The notes below the pieces were generated by a model, which made no database searches, was not told the origin of the DNA, and was given only the letters and a program-made list of their open reading frames with translations. Made by a program: the position numbers and the translations under genes. 20,987 nucleotides of DNA from JBBTDV01 sp038042605 (lineage in GTDB: Bacteria; Bdellovibrionota; UBA1018), in contig CAYHPW010000046.1 of NCBI GenBank assembly GCA_964358645.1, positions 1 to 20,987 on the forward strand, read 5' to 3'. Below are positions 15,160 to 20,987 of this stretch, piece by piece (position 1 is the first letter of the stretch; each line of letters starts with the position of its first letter).

Positions 15160-15993
15160 AGCCTGTTTGAAAGTCATAAGCCCTAACGGCAAAAAAACCG
15201 CCGTGCATATCGATAGTACCATCAGCTCCCGTTTTAGATCACCGCAACCAGCTCCATGGATAAGGGATTTCCTCATGGCTTCGAGCGCGCAAGTGAGCGG
15301 AAGGAATGCCGACATCTTCTGCAGCAAAACCGGCAGGACAGCGACCGGGAAATATACCCCTCCAAAAAACTGGGATCCCCAGTTTAACAACATTTCAACA
15401 GGGCTTGCTTCTCTAGTTATCAGGTTAAATGCGGCTGACATCATCCCTAGCCCCAGGAATGTAGTAACTATCAGAAAAGCCGTGGGCAAAGCGCTCCATG
15501 GGTTTGCCTGTGGGATCTCCATCCCGAGAATCAACATCCCGAAGAGAAGGTAGCAGCAAATCTTTACGGCAGTTATACTTATTTCCCACATTGTCTTGCC
15601 GACAAGCAGCGAGGAGAGCGTGGTCGGGGTCAGAAGAATGGCCTCGAGTGTCCCCTGTGCCCGTTCTGTAGAAATAATCCTTGTTATCGTGGAAAGTGAA
15701 GCGCTCATAAACCCGCTTACTGCGATGCCAAGGAGAACGAACCTGAAATAATCACCACCGTAAGCTGAAAGAAGTTGTGAGTCATGCGCGGCTCCTACTA
15801 CTTTACCGATGAAGAAAAACGAGAACAAAAGTCCTGAGATGCGTAGAAGATCCTGCAATAACTTAAAACGGAAAGTCATGGCAATCTCAAAATCCCTTAC
15901 ATAAAACGCCCAGATTTTCCGCCTTATCTTAAAAAAAGCGCCTGTCATATCAAGCACCGCATAAGTCTTCCATCGTGGTTTCCAGTTCTTCAT
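15118..15993 (-). CDS. ABC-2-type transporter permease
   Basis: The protein has about six hydrophobic segments and the ABC-2 pattern: KIWAFYVRDFEIAMTFRFKLL near the start, the IISTERAQGTLEAILLTPTT cytosolic coupling segment near 110-130, and FGGVYFPVAVLPVLLQ about 215-230. ABC-2 permeases form the membrane channel of exporters. The ATG at 15993 gives 291 residues and overlaps the ATPase by 44 bp; an ATG at 15948, one base past the ATPase stop, gives 276 residues and equally fits family N-termini. The operon converges on the RiPP cluster, so it is the natural exporter for its product. Confidence 0.85.
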   Translation of the reverse strand: MKNWKPRWKTYAVLDMTGAFFKIRRKIWAFYVRDFEIAMTFRFKLLQDLLRISGLLFSFFFIGKVVGAAHDSQLLSAYGGDYFRFVLLGIAVSGFMSASLSTITRIISTERAQGTLEAILLTPTTLSSLLVGKTMWEISITAVKICCYLLFGMLILGMEIPQANPWSALPTAFLIVTTFLGLGMMSAAFNLITREASPVEMLLNWGSQFFGGVYFPVAVLPVLLQKMSAFLPLTCALEAMRKSLIHGAGCGDLKRELMVLSICTAVFLPLGLMTFKQALRKAKQQGTLGFS

Positions 15994-16750
15994 GCCGTTC
16001 AGCCGGGAAAAGATCTGCCGGTGATGCCAGTTTCACCAATTTGCCATGATTAAGTATGGCCACGCTGTCAGCCAATCTTCTTGCTTCATGAAGATCGTGC
16101 GTGGAGATAACAACTGTTTTCCCCTCGATCCTGGCAAGCCTGGAAAGAATCGCGCGTACATCCCTCTTCGCGATCGGGTCGAGACTACGAGTTGGTTCAT
16201 CAGCCAGAATAATAGCAGCATCAACCAGCAGAGCGCGCGCCAAAGACAACTTTTGTTTGAGACCAGCAGACAGTTCCTGATAAGTCTTATCGAGGTATGG
16301 TTCGATATTCAACAATCTGCAAATCTCGGTTATCTTTATACGGATATCGCTATCTGGCAGATCATACATCACCGCAAAAAACTCAAGATTTTTTCTTGCA
16401 GAAAGGCGCCAGTAAAATCCGCGCTCTTCGCACATGGCAAAAGAAACAAGCTCCCTAAGCACATGGTGATCACAGTGAACAACGGAGCCATCCAGCATCA
16501 GCTCACCCTCGTCAGGCACCAGCAGTCCGGCTAAAATACGGAGGAGCGTGGTTTTACCGGAACCATTAGGACCAACTAAAGCAAGAACCGAGGATGGCGC
16601 GATCTTTAAACTTACATCTCTCAAAGCCCACGTTACCTTGGGGCGCGCGAGGGGCCTGGTCAGTGACCACTGGGCGCTGAATCTCTTCGATACATTTTTA
16701 ATCTCAACTAGCGGTGGAAATCTTTTTTTTGATCCAGTAACAGACAACAT
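15950..16750 (-). CDS. ABC transporter ATP-binding protein
   Basis: The 266-residue ATPase has all motifs of an ABC ATPase: Walker A GPNGSGKT (residues 60-67), a Q-loop region near 100, signature LSAGLKQKL (160-168, a variant of LSGGQ), Walker B IILADEP (180-186) and H-loop His218 in ISTHDL. It would drive the ABC-2 permease gene that follows, which overlaps it by 44 bp. It begins 47 bp inside the 3' end of the nucleotidyltransferase gene, so all three are one transcript. Substrate is not shown by sequence; context suggests a RiPP product. Confidence 0.92.
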   Translation of the reverse strand: MLSVTGSKKRFPPLVEIKNVSKRFSAQWSLTRPLARPKVTWALRDVSLKIAPSSVLALVGPNGSGKTTLLRILAGLLVPDEGELMLDGSVVHCDHHVLRELVSFAMCEERGFYWRLSARKNLEFFAVMYDLPDSDIRIKITEICRLLNIEPYLDKTYQELSAGLKQKLSLARALLVDAAIILADEPTRSLDPIAKRDVRAILSRLARIEGKTVVISTHDLHEARRLADSVAILNHGKLVKLASPADLFPAERHEELETTMEDLCGA

Positions 16751-17819
16751 TAGCCGCCTTCCAGAAGACCGCGAAAAAATGCTTAAAATACGCCGAAGCC
16801 CGACTCACTCCCGCGCTGGAACCATACTTCCTTATGATATAGTCATTGTCCGGAAAAATCCCTTTCCAAATAAAAACAAGCTTCTTTCGAAATCCATGAG
16901 TCGAAAAAAATAGCTCAACTATTCTCCCGGGGCGGTCAAGCCATGCATCGTTTTTGAAGCTCATTAACTCCGCTTTAAAGCCGTGCTTTTGTATCGAGAA
17001 GACGCGGCTCACGTCAATCCCGTCAGCACAACCGCTATGCTCCTCCTTGAACTTACGTAACCCTGCCGGCAGGACCGAGTGCAACTCATTCTCTAGAAAT
17101 GTCAGCAAACTTGAAATTTCACCGGACATGCGCTTGCCTTTGCTGTCCTTGCTTATTACATCCGGTGGAAAGGCCTCCGACACCGAGTCACCGAAATAAC
17201 GAAGACACTCAGCAAGATCTAGATACCAACTGAATGCGACATTCCTTGATATTGAACGGTGCTTTATGAGGTGAAACGCGAGATGGGCAAACAAATGCCG
17301 GGGCGATGGCAAAAAAGCTCTTGAGGTCCCGATGTTCACCAAAATAGCTTCTTTCCACATAAGCTCAGCGGGCAATGTGAATGTCGTACCGGCTTCCAAA
17401 GGCTCAACATGCAAATCAACCATGACCATTTTAGACGGGTTGACTAAATCGAAGTTCCATTTGTGAAGCCGCTGTGACAGATTCTCCTGGTGCCACATGC
17501 TAGGCAATGACGGCGACTTAGTGTCCGCATAGCCTAGATCACTCAATAGACTCATTGCACGCGCAAGATCTTCATGCCGCACGAGAAAATCAAAATCACT
17601 GAGAGATCTGACTGGATTCTCGCGGTAAACGGTCTGCCAAAGAGCCGCGCCTTTCAATAGCAAAATATCTATATTCACCTTATTGAATGATTCAAGCAGA
17701 CTGGCAAGTTCGCGCTCAGAAAAAACAACTCGGTCCAAGTGTGAATAAAAACCGCACTCAATCCTCTCCCAGGCATGTTCTTCGATGAGCGCGGCATCAC
17801 CTGTTTTTTTAAGAAACAA
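16704..17819 (-). CDS. NTP_transf_5-type nucleotidyltransferase-like protein, N-terminus uncertain
   Basis: The conserved core is VNIDILLLKGAALWQTVY followed by RSLSDFDFLV (Asp75, Asp77 from the TTG), the hallmark of this nucleotidyltransferase-related family common in RiPP and polysaccharide clusters. The coordinates given use the only canonical start, a TTG at 17817-17819. However, the frame stays open upstream through DDWDGFSKQIQYHRLLPRLY and KLLYRC, exactly the family's usual N-terminus, up to about 17936. No ATG, GTG or TTG lies in that part; only CTG (17936-17934, 17933-17931) and ATA (17951-17949) are possible starts. Either a rare start codon or a one-base frameshift is involved. The gene overlaps the ABC ATPase and may tailor the peptide. 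Confidence 0.78.
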   Translation of the reverse strand: MFLKKTGDAALIEEHAWERIECGFYSHLDRVVFSERELASLLESFNKVNIDILLLKGAALWQTVYRENPVRSLSDFDFLVRHEDLARAMSLLSDLGYADTKSPSLPSMWHQENLSQRLHKWNFDLVNPSKMVMVDLHVEPLEAGTTFTLPAELMWKEAILVNIGTSRAFLPSPRHLFAHLAFHLIKHRSISRNVAFSWYLDLAECLRYFGDSVSEAFPPDVISKDSKGKRMSGEISSLLTFLENELHSVLPAGLRKFKEEHSGCADGIDVSRVFSIQKHGFKAELMSFKNDAWLDRPGRIVELFFSTHGFRKKLVFIWKGIFPDNDYIIRKYGSSAGVSRASAYFKHFFAVFWKAANVVCYWIKKKISTAS

Positions 17820-17947
17820 ATACAGTCTTGGTAAAAGCCTGTGATATTGGATCTGCTTTGAAAAACCATCCCAATCGTCAATTACCGGCGCTTTAAAGCT
17901 GCTACTTAAATCACTTGTACTGCAACGATACAGCAGCTTAAACGTAT

Positions 17948-18697
17948 CTATTTGGCTGCACCACTTTGTTTATCAAGTTCACCAAAGGCATCGGCTGCAT
18001 TATCCAAAGTCGTTTTATCAGTCGGGTTATTAGATGGTGCAACTGGTTTTGGTGTCTTTCTATCAGTCACTTTAGCAGCATGATTTTTATTAGGTGTATT
18101 CCTCCCAAAACAGTTGTGAGGCATTTCTATATCTTCTTCTGTTATACCAGCATGCGATTTTGGTTTACCGTCTTTAGCGGGTTCAGCGGACTTAGCAGGA
18201 TGTGGACATTGAGTCACCATCTCAACGGCTTTTTTAACTTCCCCTTCTACGCTGGTTTTCTTGTCTAGATCAAATGGAAAATGTTTTTTAAACTTTGGAT
18301 CTGACTTCAGTTTCGCAATGGCAGACATCATTTCATTCACTCTATTGACAACCTCTGGGCGCGCGTTCACTTTTCTGTCCAATGCGGCAAAAGGATCCTC
18401 CGAGGAACTGGGATCTAACGATGTTTCCATTTCCTGTTCAAGGATTTGCTGTAAAGAGGTCCTAATAAAACTGTCATTTGAATTGAACTTTACTGGTTGA
18501 AGTTTGTTACCTTTGTCTACGTAAAAGATCTGAAACATATCTAGCTTTGTAGGATGCATCTTGATTTGAAAAACAGCTTTTCCGCTTTCTGAAGAATACG
18601 TTTCGTAGGAAACAAATCCTTCACTATCCGCTAACGCAATCACTGACTGCAAAACGATACTAAGTATAAGACTGACCATGCATCCGATATTTTTCAT
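17948..18697 (-). CDS. Exported protein of unknown function
   Basis: The preferred start, ATG 18697, has GGGGAG five bases upstream, better than an in-frame ATG at 18727. A signal peptide (GCMVSLILSIVLQSVIALA) ends before DSEGFVSY. The mature part has a beta-like first half (YETYSSESGKAVFQIKM, FQIFYVDKGNKL), a helical middle (RPEVVNRVNEMMSAIAKLK) and a low-complexity C-terminal half rich in Lys, Pro, Asn and Asp, including CPHPAKSAEPAKDGK and MPHNCF. I recognise no family. It precedes the nucleotidyltransferase-ABC genes on the same strand and has its own promoter, so it may belong with the export module. Confidence 0.7.
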   Translation of the reverse strand: MKNIGCMVSLILSIVLQSVIALADSEGFVSYETYSSESGKAVFQIKMHPTKLDMFQIFYVDKGNKLQPVKFNSNDSFIRTSLQQILEQEMETSLDPSSSEDPFAALDRKVNARPEVVNRVNEMMSAIAKLKSDPKFKKHFPFDLDKKTSVEGEVKKAVEMVTQCPHPAKSAEPAKDGKPKSHAGITEEDIEMPHNCFGRNTPNKNHAAKVTDRKTPKPVAPSNNPTDKTTLDNAADAFGELDKQSGAAK

Positions 18698-18747
18698 ATA
18701 TTCTCCCCGTGTATTTGGCCAATACAATGCGGCCTCATTAGTTTACT

Positions 18748-18775
18748 AGTTTATATCTTGTTTAATTCTAGTCAA
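18748..18775 (-). promoter_or_regulatory. Sigma70-like promoter of the exported-protein/export operon
   Basis: On the minus strand TTGACT (18775-18770) and TAAACT (18753-18748) are separated by 16 bases, with an A/T-rich spacer. Transcription would begin near 18741, about 44 bases before the ATG at 18697. The permease, ATPase and nucleotidyltransferase downstream likely share this transcript. Confidence 0.6.
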
Positions 18776-18908
18776 CTTTTTAAAACTTCAATATAGCCAC
18801 TGTCGGCAAAGCACCCAATGTCCCCGGCGGCCAATGTCTAACGAGACACAGTTGTTTATGACTTAATACAGTGAGATGATGTATTAAATAACAGGTGGCT
18901 TAACTTAT

Positions 18909-19223
18909 ACGAGAAGGTTCATAACTCTATTGCCTTTTCTATTTCTGGCAATGAACTCAACCACCACATTATTTGCATTCGAAGGCGATGGCGGCACCAT
19001 AAGTCAGGATGAAGTCGATAAATTTCTGAATGGATTATCACGCGGTTCGCTAGAAATATTCAGAGACAATTACCGTCATGCCGTAAGGCCCCATAGGAGA
19101 GCATAGCAAGAGATTGATGAGTACTATCGCTACATCAGCACTGCTTTTGCCATTAATATTAGATCAAAATCTTACGTTCTCAAGATTCATGGGCTCGAAC
19201 TCACGATTTCGACCACTCATTAA
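18909..19223 (+). pseudogene. Broken gene for a small secreted protein
   Basis: One plus-strand frame reads as a signal peptide (RRFITLLPFLFLAMNSTT, then TLFA) followed by FEGDGGTISQDEVDKFLNG, which looks like a mature protein. It stops at an amber TAG (19104-19106), continues in frame as IDEYYRYISTAFAINIRSK and stops at TAA 19221-19223. No ATG precedes the signal segment: the codon where a start would fit is ACG (18909-18911). The first ATG, 18951, would cut the signal peptide off. Loss of start plus internal amber implies decay. The 3' end overlaps the hydrolase gene. A short 51-residue product from 18951 is possible but would lack the signal. Confidence 0.5.
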
Positions 19224-20094
19224 TAATGGAAATGAGATCATGGATCTTTGGTGCAAAATTATGATCCATATCCTGATAGATTTTCAGACGAACCTTGGCT
19301 TTCTTAGAAATAAGCTTTGAGTAAAGCGAAAATGTACCCTCCACCGGAACTATGTCATCTTTTAGCCCGTGAACAAGCAACACTTTCATTGTATTACTTG
19401 CATTGAGCGCATCTTGCTCAAGGGTTGAAGTAAACATCTGGCACCAAAACAGATTGCAACGGTCACCCCAGTCATGTTGATCCATAGAACAATTTGCCTT
19501 TACAGTTTTTGCAAGCTCCTGGACTTCTCTAATGTCCTTTTGGATGTCTGCCTCAGTTCGGTTTGCTCTGTAGCCGTCGATAAGAGTTTTCTGATAAATC
19601 ATGGTTTCTAGTGGTAATTCGCCTCCAGATATCAAAACTATTCCACTAACATTATTGATAATCACTGCCGCGCGTGCGCTGAGATCGGTGCCTGCTGAGT
19701 GGCCAACTAGATAAATTTGAGAATTTGAAAATGGGGGATCATTCCGAATGGTTGCGACAAGGTTCTTAAGTTCCGTTACCCTATGATAAAAGTCGAGGGT
19801 CTTATATAGCCCCGACTCACAAAGCGCCTCTTTTGCTGTTTCTGGAAATATCCAATATCCAGACGACACGTGTGAATAATATTCCATAGCTTGCCGTGCT
19901 TGCGCCAATGGGAACGGGGTACAGCCTTGCCCATCACCCTGGATATAAATAAAAACTTTTTGGCTGGGCTGGTTTGGAATTCCAATCAAAAATCTTAGTT
20001 TTATGCTGTCGGTGCCAGTATATGATCCCGTCTCCACGGCAGCATAGATAGACTGGCAGATAAACAATGCAATTACCGGAAAGATGGCTTTCAT
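19201..20094 (-). CDS. Exported alpha/beta hydrolase
   Basis: The ATG at 20094 is preferred over 20112 because AGGAG lies seven bases upstream. A signal peptide (MKAIFPVIALFICQSIYA) is followed by a 280-residue hydrolase. The nucleophile elbow is LVGHSAGTD (Ser133 of 297), the acid is Asp246 or Asp247 in HGLKDDIVP, and the histidine is His278 in DMDHNF, all in the usual order. The fold starts with strands FIYIQGDGQG. Substrate is unclear: the family includes esterases and acyl hydrolases. There is a cap region around 165-235 with four Cys. It is isolated, with no obvious operon partner. Confidence 0.85.
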   Translation of the reverse strand: MKAIFPVIALFICQSIYAAVETGSYTGTDSIKLRFLIGIPNQPSQKVFIYIQGDGQGCTPFPLAQARQAMEYYSHVSSGYWIFPETAKEALCESGLYKTLDFYHRVTELKNLVATIRNDPPFSNSQIYLVGHSAGTDLSARAAVIINNVSGIVLISGGELPLETMIYQKTLIDGYRANRTEADIQKDIREVQELAKTVKANCSMDQHDWGDRCNLFWCQMFTSTLEQDALNASNTMKVLLVHGLKDDIVPVEGTFSLYSKLISKKAKVRLKIYQDMDHNFAPKIHDLISIINEWSKS

Positions 20095-20509
20095 TTGGCA
20101 CTCCTCAGGCAAATAAGAAGGTTCTTTACTACGATCGTTCCGTCATATTGCCGAATTTCCACGGAGTGTACCATTATTTCCACTGGTACACTATGAGGAA
20201 ATCCGGCACCCAGACATAGCATACGCCTGTTACCGAGTCCTATCGCACACTGCGAGAGCTGATCCTTTACAGCCCCTTTCTGGCGAGCCTGGCAGTGGCC
20301 TATCCAATGACCGAGATTCTGAGTGGATCTTCATGATGTCAGATAACATTTTTGACACTTCAGGCGCTAAACCAGCCCAATCTTGATCGACGACCGCCAC
20401 AGGGACCGTACAAATGGCAGCGCAATATGGGCTTTATTTTCCTTACTCTCTGAATGTCAAAGCTCCTTCCATAGCTGTTAGGCACGCCGAGAACCTGGGC
20501 GTAGTCGTC
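20095..20509. other. Gene-poor stretch with scattered open frames
   Basis: I found no complete gene here. It contains the 8-bp inverted repeat at 20165-20192, repeated TTTCCAC strings around it and several short minus-strand open frames (for example one encoding VVDQDWAGLAPEVSKM). These may be decayed coding DNA or an insertion-sequence remnant, but I cannot assign a family. No clear promoter for the hydrolase gene was visible. Confidence 0.4.
20165..20192. repeat. Perfect 8-bp inverted repeat
   Basis: AGTGTACC (20165-20172) and GGTACACT (20185-20192) are exact reverse complements around a 12-base loop containing TTTCCAC. A second TTTCCAC lies just upstream at about 20156-20162. It could be an operator or an element end; neither is established. 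Confidence 0.45.
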
Positions 20510-20725
20510 TTAAAACAAAACGACATTTTTGGTATAGGGAAGTTGCAACGTTTTGATTTCCGGAAACCGCTGCTGCATGCCGCACAAGAATGGAGAAATG
20601 TCTTCTGGTTTTACGACGGAGTTCCAGCGATGCACCATTTCTTCATTCATCTCATTCATGCCGACGAACGGGCGAGCGCAATATTTGATGATGTTCTGGT
20701 GGTCGAAATGATGGTCGGCGATAAA
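20510..20725 (-). pseudogene. Remnant of a calcineurin-like metallophosphoesterase
   Basis: The minus-strand frame reads IADHHFDHQNIIKYCARPF, then MNEMNEEMVHRWNSVVKPED. This matches the start of the metallophosphoesterase family whose canonical form is SDTHFGHxNII, RPF, MNExL, RWNxxV, LGDF. Here Asp and Gly ligand positions of DTHFGH are changed (DHHFDH) and the LGD motif reads LCG. The frame then runs into FPEIKTLQLPYTKNVVLF and stops after 71 residues, where about 160 would be expected, so most of the protein including the GNHD region is gone. A GTG with GGAG just upstream is out of frame by one base. It is clearly decayed. Confidence 0.65.
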
Positions 20726-20739
20726 TCACAGTCTCCTAT

Positions 20740-20987
20740 TTACGAATTGAACGAGTCTTCAAACTCCTTGATGGTTTTCAGGATCACCTGCCAATCTGGG
20801 ATCTTCCCGAAGAACATATTGCTCATTCTTCGCCTGGTCGAGCATGTTCTTGTCGACGTGTTCCTTCCCTATGAACTTGAAGGCTTGAATGACTGTTGCC
20901 TCACGCGAGCCAGCCGCGAACATGTTTCGCAGAGATGAAAAACCGCCATGTCCTCTTTTAATCTTGGGTCTATTTGTTCATTCTTCG
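20740..20987 (-). pseudogene. Frameshifted 3' part of an unknown gene
   Basis: Protein-like sequence is spread over two minus-strand frames: EQIDPRLKEDMAVF first, then SSLRNMFAAGSREATVIQAF and FIGKEHVDKNMLDQAKNEQ in another frame, then MFFGKIPDWQVILKTIKEF and EDSFNS back in the first frame, ending in TAA at 20742-20740. Such compensating shifts suggest an eroded gene just upstream of the phosphoesterase remnant. I do not recognise the family. It continues past the window edge. Confidence 0.45.

Noticed and set aside
10135..17936. Assignment as a lasso peptide cluster
   Set aside because: The kinase, nucleotidyltransferase and ABC genes are lasso-like, but no asparagine-synthetase-type cyclase or transglutaminase-like protease is present.
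18951..19223. Amber codon read as sense (recoding)
   Set aside because: Other genes here (for example 17948 and 2043) end at TAG as normal stops, no pyrrolysine or suppressor gene is visible, and the start is missing too, so decay is simpler.
19114..19320. 68-residue plus-strand open frame starting with TTG
   Set aside because: It overlaps the 3' end of the clear hydrolase gene and the frame of the broken secreted gene; no supporting signals.
1..20987. tRNA, rRNA, CRISPR array or intact insertion sequence
   Set aside because: I saw no cloverleaf-like tRNA, rRNA segment, regularly spaced repeats or transposase with flanking inverted repeats.

Overview
The window looks like chromosome or island DNA of a Gram-negative bacterium. 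Evidence is an outer-membrane channel of an RND efflux system, a signal-peptide-bearing beta-barrel-like protein, candidate lipoproteins and an ECF sigma factor. The gene styles suggest a deltaproteobacterial-type lineage (Bdellovibrionota, Desulfobacterota or similar), but nothing here fixes the taxonomy.

Layout. (1) 1-625: possible 3' end of a plus-strand gene, then a minus-strand RelE/ParE-type toxin and ribbon-helix-helix antitoxin whose promoter lies inside a 28-bp palindrome. (2) 630-4165, minus strand: a tightly packed six-gene operon of ECF sigma factor, small membrane protein (likely anti-sigma), NosL-like Cys/Met protein, FixH/YtkA-like lipoprotein, Cys-rich outer-membrane-type protein and thioredoxin-like protein. 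It reads as a copper- or redox-responsive envelope system. (3) 4327-10127, plus strand, divergent from it: a CusC-CusB-CusA type heavy-metal RND efflux operon. The 161-bp divergent region holds a sigma70-like promoter and three GCTGAA half-sites.

(4) 10135-15159, plus strand, starting only 7 bp after cusA: a RiPP-like biosynthetic cluster. It has two radical SAM proteins flanking a PqqD-like leader-binding protein, an HPr-kinase-like P-loop protein, a 68-residue candidate precursor peptide, a third radical SAM/SPASM protein and an S26-like protein whose catalytic serine position is glycine. Converging on it from the minus strand (15118 to about 17936) are an ABC permease, an ABC ATPase and an NTP_transf_5-type nucleotidyltransferase, then a secreted protein of unknown function. 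The proposed logic is: the PqqD-like domain binds the precursor leader, the SPASM enzymes modify the Cys/Ser/Thr/Asn-rich core, the kinase-like and nucleotidyltransferase proteins tailor it, and the ABC pair exports it. All of this is inference from family membership and order.

(5) 18728-20987: a gene-poor, eroding end. It holds a broken small secreted-protein gene with an internal amber codon, an intact exported alpha/beta hydrolase, a short perfect inverted repeat, and minus-strand remnants of a metallophosphoesterase and its upstream neighbour. The cluster of three SPASM enzymes, a kinase and an inactive-looking peptidase around an unfamiliar peptide, linked to a metal efflux operon, is the best candidate for an undescribed system.
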